In this document: positions 25,563-34,963 of the stretch, one piece after another
How positions within the stretch are numbered: the stretch's first letter is position 1
Layout: each line of letters begins with the position of its first letter
Source of the DNA: Dyella choica
Lineage (GTDB): Bacteria; Pseudomonadota; Gammaproteobacteria; Xanthomonadales; Rhodanobacteraceae
DNA: 64,000 nt
Assembly (NCBI RefSeq): GCF_003977665.1
Contig: NZ_RYYV01000005.1
Location: forward strand, 308,153-372,152
Direction of reading: 5' to 3'
Made by a program: the position numbers and the translations under genes
Notes under the pieces: generated by a model
What the model saw: the letters and a program-made list of their open reading frames with translations, nothing else
What the model was told of the DNA's origin: nothing
Database searches by the model: none

Positions 25563-27326
25563 TCACAGATCCGGTCCGATCACGAGGTGCAATTCCACGC
25601 CGTGGCGTTGGGCATCGTTGATGGGCGTGCCGACGTCCACGCGAATCATGCCGACGGGTGAACGCCAGCGTACGCCGATACCGGTGCCGATTTTGGGATG
25701 TACGCGGGTACCGCTGAAGGCATTGCCGGCATCGACGAAACTGGCGATGCCCCAGCGCGGTGTGAAGTAGTGCTCCAGGGTGGCGCTGCCGATCACCAGG
25801 TTGTCGCCGCCGATCACTCGGCCGTAGCTGTTCTTGGGGCCGATGGCCTGATACGTGTAGCCGCGAATCGATTGATCGCCGCCGGCGAAGAAGCGCAACT
25901 GCGGCGGCAGGGCCTCGAAATGGTTGGTCCATACGTGCCCAAGGTCTCCGCGCAGGATCAGGCGATTGCTGCGCCAGAATCCGCGTATCCATTTTCCGCT
26001 GGCGGTCAGCTCGCTGAAGCGTGCGGTGGAAAACAGGTCTCCAGCCGTGCTGCGCATGTCCAAATTCAGCGACCAGCCGCGGTGCACGAAGTCGAGGTTG
26101 TCCGCCACCTTCCGGCTCAACGAGCCTTCCGCGTAAATCAGAGTGCTGCGACCATGCTCCACGCCCGGCGTGCTTTCCGGTTCATCCGAACGCTTGCCGA
26201 CGTCGAACGTGCCCGTCAGCGCATGCACGCCCACGGTGCGCACCCATTCGTGCCACAGCTCGCTTTCGTTGGCGACCAGCTCAAGCGTGCGCGACTGCGA
26301 GGTCACGGTATTCGCATCGCGGAAATTTACGCCGAAATTGACGCTACGCTGATTGTCGCCGGGCAACGGAATGGTGTATTGGCTGGAGAGTGTTTTCAGC
26401 CTCTGCGCCAGCACGATGTCGTTCTTCCACTTATGGCCGTAGCTGTTCACCCAGCGGTATTCCAAGCCGCCGCGTATGCCGATACCGGTATCGGTACCCA
26501 CGAACAGGCCGCTGGTGTAGATCCTGCGCTTGGCGGGCGCCAACTGCACCTTGACGTCGACCACACCGTCCTGGGCGGTGGGGATTTCGGGCATTACGTT
26601 GACCACCGAGAAATAGTCGGCGTTATTCAAGGCCTGCTGCAGGCCGAGCAATTGGTTCTGGTCGAAGTAGTCGCCGGGCTTGAAGGGAACATAGCGCTGC
26701 AGGAAGTCTGGCTGGAACTGCGAGCCTTCGAAGCGCACCGCGCCGTAGCGGTAACGGCGGCCCACATCCCAGGCCAGATGGATGGCCGCGCTGTGCTCGC
26801 CCCGATTCACCTCGACGCGGCGCACAGTGAGCTTCGCATCAAGATAGCCGTTGGCGGCCAGGGCGTTGTTCAAGGCATCGCGAGCGGAGTCGTAGGCAGC
26901 GTCATCCAGGCGTTGATCCTTGAGTTTTTCAATGCCGCGGCGCGCGGCGCGGATGGGGCGCAGTGCGGCGGCGGCGGGATCTAGCCGAAGATCGATGGAC
27001 GTAACCTTCACCGGTTGGCCGGGGGCGATGTGCAGGGTAACGCGCCAGTCCTTGCCGGACTGTCCGATTTTGCCGGTGACGTGCGCATCGTAGTAGCCGT
27101 ACGGCCGTAGCGCGTTGCCGACTTCCGCGTCGGCACGGTCGTAGAGACGGTGCACCTGTGCTTCGCTCACTTCGCGTGCGGCATATTGCGAAAGACCTAC
27201 GCCTGCGACGACGGCAGCCTTGAGCGGATCATCCACGCCATCCACGACGAGCTGCACCCCGGCATGGCTCAGAGCGGGAACCATCAGCAGCGGGAGCAGG
27301 CTCAGGTAGCGGCGGATCCGGCGCAT
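25563..27326 (-). CDS. tamA: Outer-membrane TamA (Omp85/BamA-family)
   Basis: 587 aa. A signal peptide (LSLLPLLMVPALSHA) precedes POTRA-type repeats (VTSIDLRLDPAA..., LTVRRVEVN..., RYGAVRFEGSQF) and a C-terminal 16-stranded Omp85 barrel with FFAGGDQSIRGYTYQAIGPKN (the conserved RGY loop) and IASFVDAGNAFSG. The operon order tamA-tamB is the standard one. A pair of inverted GTAG repeats lies upstream of its promoter region, between it and the glucan synthase gene. Confidence 0.92.
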   Translation of the reverse strand: MRRIRRYLSLLPLLMVPALSHAGVQLVVDGVDDPLKAAVVAGVGLSQYAAREVSEAQVHRLYDRADAEVGNALRPYGYYDAHVTGKIGQSGKDWRVTLHIAPGQPVKVTSIDLRLDPAAAALRPIRAARRGIEKLKDQRLDDAAYDSARDALNNALAANGYLDAKLTVRRVEVNRGEHSAAIHLAWDVGRRYRYGAVRFEGSQFQPDFLQRYVPFKPGDYFDQNQLLGLQQALNNADYFSVVNVMPEIPTAQDGVVDVKVQLAPAKRRIYTSGLFVGTDTGIGIRGGLEYRWVNSYGHKWKNDIVLAQRLKTLSSQYTIPLPGDNQRSVNFGVNFRDANTVTSQSRTLELVANESELWHEWVRTVGVHALTGTFDVGKRSDEPESTPGVEHGRSTLIYAEGSLSRKVADNLDFVHRGWSLNLDMRSTAGDLFSTARFSELTASGKWIRGFWRSNRLILRGDLGHVWTNHFEALPPQLRFFAGGDQSIRGYTYQAIGPKNSYGRVIGGDNLVIGSATLEHYFTPRWGIASFVDAGNAFSGTRVHPKIGTGIGVRWRSPVGMIRVDVGTPINDAQRHGVELHLVIGPDL

Positions 27327-27370
27327 CCGTCAGGGTTCCATCCTCGGCTGGGCATCGCAAGTGCAGAAGC

Positions 27371-27436
27371 GTAGGCTGGGATGGTAATCCCAGCATCGTG
27401 AAGCCGAGTAAAGCTGGGATGCCCATCCCAGCCTAC
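27371..27436. repeat. Inverted dimer of GTAG-headed palindromes
   Basis: The first unit, 27371-27394, begins GTAGGCTGGGATGGTAATCC. The second, at 27413-27436, is in the opposite orientation and ends CCCAGCCTAC. An 18-bp spacer separates them. Both units fold on their own, and together they form a larger cruciform. The dimer ends 4 bp before the stop of the glucan synthase gene. Confidence 0.8.
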
Positions 27437-27439
27437 CCA

Positions 27440-30070
27440 TTAGCCGGCCTTATCGCCTGAACGGTGTGCAATCCATGCGCCCACCAACGCCGAAAAATAC
27501 GGAATCGACTGCGCGGCCAGGATGAATATCCACAGCTGGCCCTCCGTGAAGTGCGCCGCGGTGCTCTTAGCCATGCCAATGACGCACAGCAGGAGCGCGA
27601 TGAACATCAGCATTTCCTCGCGTACTGGCGTGAAGGCGGCGAAGTTGCTGCCACCGAGGCGGCGGCTCTTGGCGGTGACCACGAACGAGGTCTTCTTGCG
27701 CGTAAGGCCATGCAGGATGCCGCGCGCGATGGCGTGGCTCAAGCTCATGCTGGCCAGCGAGGCCATGATGGTGTCGTACCAACTGCAAGGCACGCGCACA
27801 CGGTACAGCACCACGCCGAAGATCGCCTTGGCAAAGAAGAAGCCGATCACCGGAATCAGGAACAGCTGCATCGGCAGGCTGAAGAATTGCGGCAGGCCCA
27901 CCATGCCTGCGGTCCAGAAGATCGCCATCAGCGTAAAGAGCAGGTGCAGCGCGTCGGCAAACCAGCTGAACCAGCCGGTGAGGAAGTGGAAGCGCTGGCC
28001 GCTGGAGAGCGGGCCTTTCCTGGTCATCCAGCTCCAGCGGCCTTTCAGGATCTGCATCGCGCCGAAGGCCCAGCGGTAGCGCTGGCTCTTGTAGGCCTTG
28101 AAGTCGGCAGGCGTGAGGCCCTTGCCCATCAGTTCGTCAACATAGACCAGGTCGTAGCCGGCATGCATCAAGCGCAGGCCGAGTTCGGCGTCTTCGCAGA
28201 TGGTCCATTCCGACCAGCCGCCGGTGCCTTCCAGCGCCGAGCGGCGCACCATGGTCATGGTGCCGTGCTGGATGATCGCGTTGCGCTCGTTGCGGTGATG
28301 CATGCCGATGCGGAAGAAACCGTCGTATTCCCACGCGGTCATGCGGCGGAAGCGATTGTGCTCGAAGTCGCGATGGGCTTGCGGGCATTGCACCACCGCC
28401 ACTTTCGGATCGTGGAAATAGCCGGTGAGCGTGCTGAGCCAGTCCTTGCGCACCACATAGTCGGCATCGATCACCGCCACCACGTCGGCCTTCGGGCTGG
28501 TTTCCTTCAGGCCGAAGTTCAGCGCACCGGCCTTGAAGCCGGGCCACGGCTCCAGGTGGAAGAAGCGGAATTTCGATCCCAGCTTCTCGCAGTATTCCTG
28601 CACCGGCTTCCAGATCGCCGGGTCCTTGGTGTTGTTGTCGATCACCAGCACTTCGAAGTTTTCATACTCAAGCGCGGCGAGCGAATCGAGCGTGACGATG
28701 ACCATCTCCGGCGGCTCGTTGTAGCAAGCCAGATGGATGGAGACGAAGGGCTGCTTTTCCTGGCTGTCCGGCGGCAGCAGCTCGGCGTGGCGAATCCATC
28801 GACGCCGCCACAACACCTCCGTGAACTCGAAGCCGTTGATCAGCAGGATCGCGAGGATCGCCACCTGCGCGGGGAACAGCAGCACCAGCATGCTCCAGTC
28901 CACCCAGCTCAGGTAGAAATTGAACGGCAGCGTCACCGACCACACGATCAGGCCGCAGGCAAGCTGGATCAGCATGTCGAAGAACAGCCGGCCCATCAGC
29001 TTGAAGCGGCTGAAGCGGATGCCGAACCAGACCATCGGAAGCAGCGCCAGCAGGCTCGCAGCCAGCGCTTTCCACGGCCAGCCGGTATCTTCCGTCACCG
29101 GGCCGGTGAAGGGGAATTTCAGCTGGCGATCCGCATTGAACACGCCCCAGTAGGCGCCGGTGCGGCCTTCGCCCAGGCCTTCCTTCCACGGTTGGTCGAA
29201 GGCTTCGAAGAGATAGTAGTCGACGTTGTGGCGCTTGGCCCAGATCAGCCACTGGCGATCGAAGATGGCTTCGTCGGAAATGGACGGATAGGCGTGCTCG
29301 CGGTGGTCACCATTGGAGGGCCAGCCTATTTCGCCCACGACCACAAGCTTGTTGGGGAATCGTTGCTTGATTGCCAGGTAGGCGTCTTCGGCCTGCCTGA
29401 CGGCGCCCTGGTCTTCGCCCCGGACCCGCTGGGGAGAAACGGCAACGCCGTTCCAGAACGGGAACAGGTGGATGGTGATGTAATCCACGTGATCGGCCAG
29501 TTCCGGGTACTTCAGCCAGATGTAGTCCGGCTCGGCGATCGACACCGGCTGGTGAATGTGTGCGCGTGCCCGGTCGAGGTACGTGATCATCTTGTCGACG
29601 GGCAGATCGTTGCGGAACAGCACTTCGTTGCCGATCACCACGCGCTCGATGGTGTCCGGATAGCGCCGCGACAGGGCGGTTAGCGCGTCCAGTTCCTTCT
29701 CGTTGTGCTCCAACCGGGTGTCGATCTCCGCGCCGGCCATCATCTTCAGCCCCTCTTTCTGGGCCAAGCGGAACGCCTGCGGATTCACTACCGTGGAATA
29801 GGTACGGATGCGACCCGTGTACTGATGCAGCAGCTTCAGGTCGCCAGCGATCTCATCATCGCTGGGAAAGCTCTGGTTGAACGGGTTCTGGTAGCGCTGG
29901 AACAATGATACGGAAAAGCCGCTGATCTGCCCGTGCCAGTCTTCCGGACCATGCGGGCGGTTGCCCCACCACCACAGGCCGATGTTCAACGCCGCAACCA
30001 TGAGTGCCAGCAGGATGGCGGCGATGATTGAGGATGGGCCGGCTTTGGTTGGAGTGGGTCTGGCGCTCAA
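27440..30070 (-). CDS. GH17-GT2 fusion, NdvB-type beta-glucan synthase
   Basis: 876 aa. One N-terminal TM segment is followed by a periplasmic GH17-like domain (about 40-310) with VIGNEVL (acid/base Glu) and VVVGEIGWPSNG (nucleophile Glu). TM helices follow (about 330-420), then a cytoplasmic processive GT2 domain (VIDNNTKDP, VVAVIDADYVV DxD, TICEDAELG, QRYRW of the QxxRW motif) and further TM helices. This layout is that of NdvB proteins making periplasmic or cyclic beta-(1,3)-glucans, in which the GH17 part is thought to act on the growing chain. The start is TTG with GGGGA upstream. The product structure is inferred. Confidence 0.88.
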   Translation of the reverse strand: MSARPTPTKAGPSSIIAAILLALMVAALNIGLWWWGNRPHGPEDWHGQISGFSVSLFQRYQNPFNQSFPSDDEIAGDLKLLHQYTGRIRTYSTVVNPQAFRLAQKEGLKMMAGAEIDTRLEHNEKELDALTALSRRYPDTIERVVIGNEVLFRNDLPVDKMITYLDRARAHIHQPVSIAEPDYIWLKYPELADHVDYITIHLFPFWNGVAVSPQRVRGEDQGAVRQAEDAYLAIKQRFPNKLVVVGEIGWPSNGDHREHAYPSISDEAIFDRQWLIWAKRHNVDYYLFEAFDQPWKEGLGEGRTGAYWGVFNADRQLKFPFTGPVTEDTGWPWKALAASLLALLPMVWFGIRFSRFKLMGRLFFDMLIQLACGLIVWSVTLPFNFYLSWVDWSMLVLLFPAQVAILAILLINGFEFTEVLWRRRWIRHAELLPPDSQEKQPFVSIHLACYNEPPEMVIVTLDSLAALEYENFEVLVIDNNTKDPAIWKPVQEYCEKLGSKFRFFHLEPWPGFKAGALNFGLKETSPKADVVAVIDADYVVRKDWLSTLTGYFHDPKVAVVQCPQAHRDFEHNRFRRMTAWEYDGFFRIGMHHRNERNAIIQHGTMTMVRRSALEGTGGWSEWTICEDAELGLRLMHAGYDLVYVDELMGKGLTPADFKAYKSQRYRWAFGAMQILKGRWSWMTRKGPLSSGQRFHFLTGWFSWFADALHLLFTLMAIFWTAGMVGLPQFFSLPMQLFLIPVIGFFFAKAIFGVVLYRVRVPCSWYDTIMASLASMSLSHAIARGILHGLTRKKTSFVVTAKSRRLGGSNFAAFTPVREEMLMFIALLLCVIGMAKSTAAHFTEGQLWIFILAAQSIPYFSALVGAWIAHRSGDKAG

Positions 30071-30204
30071 GAAAATCCCCGCGGTTCACCTCTCTCGAGG
30101 TATACGAAACTCACGGAGCTTAACCAATTCACGGCGGGTGGCTCAATAAATTGCGGTTGGGGTGGTCAGCCGAAGGTCAGGGGGTGCCTTCGCGCCGATA
30201 CGCG

Positions 30205-30224
30205 GGCTGGGGCGCTGACCCCAG
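30205..30224. repeat. GCTGGGG hairpin, probable diverged palindromic repeat
   Basis: GCTGGGG and CCCCAGC flank a 6-nt loop and are followed by ATCGG, as in several GTAG units, but the GTAG head is missing. It lies in the 201-bp gap between dps and the glucan synthase gene, which holds no gene. Confidence 0.45.
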
Positions 30225-30271
30225 CATCGGCATCTATACAGTACCCGATGGTGGGGCTGCCCCGAATGCCA

Positions 30272-30742
30272 TCACTTCAACAACGACCGCAACATCCATG
30301 CGGTCTTCTCATGCGCCTTCAGGCGGCCGGTGGCCATGTCCACGCTGCCTTCGTCGCCCGCCGCCTCGGCCGCCTTGATCACTTCGCGCGCCGTCACGGC
30401 GGCAATCTCATGGCCCGCCACCAGCTGGTTCACCATGTCTTTCCAGTCCGGTACGCCGGGTTCTTCCTGGATCGTAGTGAGCTTGCCGAACTGGCTGTAG
30501 GAGCCCGGCGCGAACACATCCAGCACGCGGATGCGCTCGGCCACTTCGTCCGCGGCCAGCCACAATTCGTTGTACTGGGTCTCGAACATGGTGTGCAGGC
30601 TGTTGAAGTGGGGGCCGGTCACGTTCCAGTGGAAGCTGTGGCTTTTCAGGTACAGCGAATAGGTGTCGGCCAGCAGCTTGGAAAGCTGCCTGGCAATGGT
30701 GTCCCGATCCTGCCGGGCAATGCCGATGCTGGTATCCATCAT
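30272..30742 (-). CDS. dps: Dps-family DNA-binding ferritin-like protein
   Basis: A 156-aa four-helix-bundle protein that forms 12-mers, binds DNA and oxidises Fe(II) with H2O2, protecting DNA in starvation and oxidative stress. Ferroxidase residues are visible in SHSFHWNVTGPHF and in ELWLAADEVAERIRVLD. AAAGGAG lies immediately before two consecutive ATGs; the second one (30739) has the better spacing. It is divergent from hrpA, with 110 bp between them. Confidence 0.93.
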   Translation of the reverse strand: MMDTSIGIARQDRDTIARQLSKLLADTYSLYLKSHSFHWNVTGPHFNSLHTMFETQYNELWLAADEVAERIRVLDVFAPGSYSQFGKLTTIQEEPGVPDWKDMVNQLVAGHEIAAVTAREVIKAAEAAGDEGSVDMATGRLKAHEKTAWMLRSLLK

Positions 30743-30852
30743 GCGCTCCTTTGATCTGTCGAATCTGGAGTCGAGCTTAGCCAGCCGTGCACAGACGGGG
30801 AAATGAATAATGCGGATGCCGCCGATAGATACGGGCTATCATATGCGGCTCC

Positions 30853-33800
30853 ATGAGCGATCCGAAGCCCGATACTCCTTCCGCTTCCCCGGAAACCCGA
30901 TTGCCAGCGCTGCGCAAGTCGCTGGACGCCGTCTCCAGCCGCGACTTCGGCCGGCTGCTGGGCCGCTGGCGCAGTCTGTCGCGTCGTCCGGATGCGAGGA
31001 AACTGGAAGCCCTCGCTGCCGACATTGCCGCATCGGCCCAGCGGAGGCAGCGGCGCGCGCAAAGCAAGCCGGAAATCCGCCTGGACGAATCGCTGCCGAT
31101 CACTGCGCGCGCCGATGAGATCGTCAAGCTGATCCGCGACCACCAGGTGGTGGTGATCGCGGGCGAGACCGGTTCGGGCAAGACCACGCAGTTGCCCAAG
31201 CTGTGCCTGGCGGCGGGACGCGGCGAAGCCGGCATGATCGGCTGCACGCAGCCGCGCCGCCTCGCTGCGCGTTCCGTGGCCAGGCGCGTGGCAGAAGAAC
31301 TGGGCACGCAACTGGGTGACAAGGTCGGCTTCCAGGTGCGCTTTACGGATCAGGTCTCAGAGCAGAGCCTGGTCAAGTTCATGACCGACGGCATCCTGTT
31401 GGCCGAAACGCAGAACGATCCGTGGCTGTCGACTTACGACACCCTCATTATCGATGAGGCGCACGAGCGTAGCCTCAATATCGATTTCCTGCTCGGCTAC
31501 CTCAAGCGCCTGACCACCAAGCGGCCGGAGCTGAAGATCATCGTCACCTCCGCCACCATCGACACCGCACGTTTCGCCGAGCACTTCGGCGATGCGCCGG
31601 TGGTCTCGGTGGAAGGGCGCACCTATCCGGTGGAGGTGCGCTGGCGTTCCGGGGAGGAGGTCGCTGCGCGCCGCAATCAGCGCAACGCAGATTTGCAGCA
31701 GGGCAGCGCGGAACATATCGCCGCCGTGCTGGACGAAATCACCCACGACGACCCGCGTGGCGACGTGCTGGTGTTCATGCCCGGCGAACGCGAAATACGC
31801 GATGCGCATCTGTTGCTGTCTCGGCGGCAATACCGTGAAACGGAAATCCTGCCGCTGTACGCACGCTTGTCCGCGCACGACCAGGATCGCGTGTTCAAGC
31901 CCGGGCCAAAGCGGCGCGTGGTGCTGGCCACCAATGTGGCGGAAACTTCGCTGACCGTGCCCCGCATACGCTATGTGGTAGACACCGGCAGTGCGCGCGT
32001 AAAACGCTACAGCCAGCGCAGCCAGCTCGAACGCCTGCACGTGGAGCCCATTTCGCAGGCCGCAGCCGACCAGCGTAAAGGCCGTTGCGGCCGCGTTGGC
32101 CCCGGCATCTGCTATCGCTTGTATGACGAAGGCGATTACGCATCGCGCGCCGCCTATACCGACCCCGAATTGCTGCGTTCTTCGCTCGCGAACGTGATCC
32201 TGCGCATGCTGTCGCTGCAGCTGGGCGAGGTGGACGAATTTCCGTTCCTCGAAGCGCCCGACGTCCGCGTGGTGGCGGATGGCTACCGGCGCCTTGCCGA
32301 GATCGGCGCGATTGACGAGCAGCGGCAGCTGTCCAGCACCGGGCGCACCTTGTCCCGCCTGCCGATCGATGTGCAGCTCGCGCGTATGCTGGTCGAGGCA
32401 CACAAGCTCGGCAGCCTGCGCGAGTTGCTGGTGCTGGTGGCTTTCCTCAGCATCCAGGATCCGCGCGAGCGCCCCGCTGATGCACGCCAGCAGGCGGATG
32501 CGGCGCATGCGGCTTTCGCCGATCCCAAGTCGGATTTCATCGGTGTGCTTAACCTGTGGCGCGAATACGACAGTGCGCACGGGGAACTGACTCAGTCGAA
32601 ATTGCGCGACTGGTGTTCGCGGCACTTCCTGAGCTTCCTGCGCATGCGTGAGTGGCGTGAGCTGCATCGCCAGCTGTTGCTGGTGGCGCAAGAAATCTGG
32701 GGAACCGGGAACAGGGAGCGAGAGTCGGGCAAGAGCGCCCAGTCCCATGCCGAGCGGCCCGAACCCGGCGACAAGAGCAGGAATACAGGAGAGACCAAGG
32801 ATCCCCGGTCCCCGTTTCCCGACCATCAATACGAGGCCATCCACCGCAGCCTGCTCGCCGGTCTTCCCACCCAGGTCGGGAGCAAGGACGAAAAGGGCAT
32901 CTACCGCGGCACGCGTGAGCGCCGTTTCCAGGTGTTCCCTGGCTCCGCCCTAGCCAAGACGCCGCCCAACTGGATCTTTGCCGCGCAAATCCTGGATATC
33001 GGCGGTCGCGTATGGGGCATGATGTGCGCGCGCGTCGAGCCGCTGTGGATCGAGCAGCAGGCCGCGCATCTCCTGCGCAGCAGCTGCCGCGACGCTCACT
33101 GGTCGCGCAAGCGCGGGACCGTGGTGGCGTACGAACAGGTGAGCTTGTTCGGGCTTGTACTGGTCGAGCGCCGGCCGGTGACTTTCCAGCAACAAGATCC
33201 TGCGCTCGCCCATGAGATATTCCTGCGTGAAGCACTTGCTCGTTGCGACATCCAGGCGCGCGCGGATTTTGTGCGCGCCAATCAACGAGTACTTGAAGAC
33301 GCCCGCGGTGTCGAAGCACGCCAGCGCCGCGAAGGCCTGATCCGCCACGAAGACGAACTGGTGGATTTTTTCCGCGGCAAGCTGGCGCAAGAGATCGCCA
33401 ACAGCCGTGCGCTGGATGCCTGGTATCGCAGCGCGCGTCCTACGGAGCAGGCAGCGCTGCGCTGGTCGATCGATGACGTCATGGCTGCTGGTGCGGGCCT
33501 GGACCCGAGGGCGTTTCCTGCCGCGCTGGAGCTGCCGCCGCAGCGTTACCGCCTGGAATATCGCTTTGTGCCAGGTGATGAAGCTGACGGCGTCACGCTG
33601 CATCTGCCGCTAGCGATGCTCAACGCATTGCCGGCCGCTCGCTGCGAATGGCTGGTGCCTGGCCTGCTGGGCGACAAGGTGGCCGAGTTGATCCGCGGTT
33701 TGCCCAAGGCACTGCGCCGCAACTTCGTACCGGCGCCGGATTTCGCGCGTGCCTTCGTGGAGGCGGAAGCACCGAGGGATGAACCGCTGGCCAAGGTGCT

Positions 33801-34851
33801 TGCTGGTTTCCTGCGCCGTGCGACAGGCGTGGAGGTTGAGGCGGGCGATTTCGTGCAGATCGAACTTGCGCCACATTTTGCGATGCGTTTCCGCTTGCAC
33901 GATGAGAACGGACGAACGCTTGCCACAGGGCGCGAGCTGGCAGGCTTGCGCAACCAGTGGGAGGGGCCGGCACGCGAAGCGTTTTCGCGCAAGACCGACA
34001 TTGAGCTTACGCGCGAAGACGTGACGAGCTGGGATTTCGAGGAAATCCCGCAACAAGTTCGCTCCGAAGGCGGTTTGCTGGCATTTCCAGCACTGGTCGA
34101 TCTGGGCGAGGCCGTGGCGCTGCGCGTGTTCGAACGTCGGGACGAAGCGCTGGCTGCACACGTAAAGGGTGTGGAACGCCTGCTGCGCAATGCACTTGTC
34201 ACTGACATCAAGCAGGCGCGTCGACGTCTGCCGATCTCCCATCCCATTTCCCTGAAATATGCGCCGCTGGGCAGCGTGGACGGCTTGCGCGAGGACTTGG
34301 TGGAAGGCGGCGTCCGTGATCTGCTTGCCACGCAAGACCTGAATGCGCGCAGCGCCACCACGTTCGAGCTGTTGCGTACGCACTTCGCACGCGAATTGTT
34401 CGCGGCAGCAGTATGCCGGCTCAAACTGGCCGAACCGATCATCGAGGCGCAAGCCGACATGAAGCCCTGGCTGCAGCCGCCGTTGATCGGATTCGCCCGC
34501 GCCAGCTACGACGATTTGCGTGAGCAGATTGATGGCTTGCTTGGGCCGGGCTTCTTGTGCGAGCTGTCGACGGTGCGGCTTGCCCACTTTCCGCGTTATC
34601 TGAAAGCGATGCGCCTGCGTGCCGAACGTCTGCGCCAGGATCCTGCCAGGGATCAGCAGCGCCTGCTGCAGGTCCTGCCGTATTGGCGCGAATGCCTCAA
34701 GCACCGCGCCGCCGGCGATGAAGGACTGGACGAATTGCGCTGGCTGATCGAGGAGTGGCGGGTGTCGCTGTTCGCACAGGAACTGAAGACGGCCGAGCCG
34801 GTGTCGGTGAAGCGACTGGCGAAAGCACTCGAAGCCCTGCGCAACTCATAG
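30853..34851 (+). CDS. hrpA: ATP-dependent RNA helicase HrpA (DEAH box)
   Basis: 1332 aa. Motif I GETGSGKTTQLPK (about 103-115), DEAH (IIDEAHERS, about 199), TSATI, and motif VI DQRKGRCGRVGPG are followed by winged-helix, ratchet, OB and the long C-terminal HrpA-specific region. In E. coli HrpA acts on fimbrial mRNA and rescues stalled ribosomes. Residues 616-656 are a hydrophilic, low-complexity segment (NRERESGKSAQSHAERPEPG and onward) that has no counterpart in the E. coli protein as remembered. It coincides with an inserted repeat in the DNA. The stop TAG belongs to the head of a palindromic repeat. Confidence 0.93.
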   Translation: MSDPKPDTPSASPETRLPALRKSLDAVSSRDFGRLLGRWRSLSRRPDARKLEALAADIAASAQRRQRRAQSKPEIRLDESLPITARADEIVKLIRDHQVVVIAGETGSGKTTQLPKLCLAAGRGEAGMIGCTQPRRLAARSVARRVAEELGTQLGDKVGFQVRFTDQVSEQSLVKFMTDGILLAETQNDPWLSTYDTLIIDEAHERSLNIDFLLGYLKRLTTKRPELKIIVTSATIDTARFAEHFGDAPVVSVEGRTYPVEVRWRSGEEVAARRNQRNADLQQGSAEHIAAVLDEITHDDPRGDVLVFMPGEREIRDAHLLLSRRQYRETEILPLYARLSAHDQDRVFKPGPKRRVVLATNVAETSLTVPRIRYVVDTGSARVKRYSQRSQLERLHVEPISQAAADQRKGRCGRVGPGICYRLYDEGDYASRAAYTDPELLRSSLANVILRMLSLQLGEVDEFPFLEAPDVRVVADGYRRLAEIGAIDEQRQLSSTGRTLSRLPIDVQLARMLVEAHKLGSLRELLVLVAFLSIQDPRERPADARQQADAAHAAFADPKSDFIGVLNLWREYDSAHGELTQSKLRDWCSRHFLSFLRMREWRELHRQLLLVAQEIWGTGNRERESGKSAQSHAERPEPGDKSRNTGETKDPRSPFPDHQYEAIHRSLLAGLPTQVGSKDEKGIYRGTRERRFQVFPGSALAKTPPNWIFAAQILDIGGRVWGMMCARVEPLWIEQQAAHLLRSSCRDAHWSRKRGTVVAYEQVSLFGLVLVERRPVTFQQQDPALAHEIFLREALARCDIQARADFVRANQRVLEDARGVEARQRREGLIRHEDELVDFFRGKLAQEIANSRALDAWYRSARPTEQAALRWSIDDVMAAGAGLDPRAFPAALELPPQRYRLEYRFVPGDEADGVTLHLPLAMLNALPAARCEWLVPGLLGDKVAELIRGLPKALRRNFVPAPDFARAFVEAEAPRDEPLAKVLAGFLRRATGVEVEAGDFVQIELAPHFAMRFRLHDENGRTLATGRELAGLRNQWEGPAREAFSRKTDIELTREDVTSWDFEEIPQQVRSEGGLLAFPALVDLGEAVALRVFERRDEALAAHVKGVERLLRNALVTDIKQARRRLPISHPISLKYAPLGSVDGLREDLVEGGVRDLLATQDLNARSATTFELLRTHFARELFAAAVCRLKLAEPIIEAQADMKPWLQPPLIGFARASYDDLREQIDGLLGPGFLCELSTVRLAHFPRYLKAMRLRAERLRQDPARDQQRLLQVLPYWRECLKHRAAGDEGLDELRWLIEEWRVSLFAQELKTAEPVSVKRLAKALEALRNS
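32699..32820 (+). repeat. Dispersed G-rich/C-rich repeat inserted in frame in hrpA
   Basis: The left end GGGGAACCGGGAACAGGG (32699-32716) and right end CCCCGGTCCCCGTTTCCC (32803-32820) are imperfect inverted repeats. The same theme recurs in intergenic DNA at 37092-37191 and 58918-59018. The element keeps the hrpA frame open and codes for the extra segment around residues 616-656. Confidence 0.65.
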
Positions 34852-34936
34852 GCTGGGATGGCAGTCGTAGGCTAGGTTGCGAAACCCAGCATCGCCATGC
34901 ATGCAATACGCGATGCCGGGATTAGCATCCCAGCCA
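34847..34936. repeat. Cluster of three GTAG/ATAG palindromic units
   Basis: Unit 1 starts ATAGGCTGGGATGG and breaks off after 19 bases where unit 2 starts (GTAGGCTAGG, 34867-34890). Unit 3 is inverted (34912-34935, ending CATCCCAGCC). The TAG of unit 1 is the hrpA stop codon. The cluster occupies nearly the whole hrpA-relA gap. Confidence 0.7.
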
Positions 34937-34963
34937 ACGTGCTTGCGCTATGCTCCCAACACA

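Noticed and set aside
27464..29683. 739-codon plus-strand open frame across the glucan synthase gene
   Set aside because: Antisense shadow; composition is His/Gln/Arg-rich and the minus-strand gene has full GH17 and GT2 motifs.
31357..32844. 495-codon minus-strand open frame within hrpA
   Set aside because: Lies inside the helicase core on the opposite strand, without motifs.
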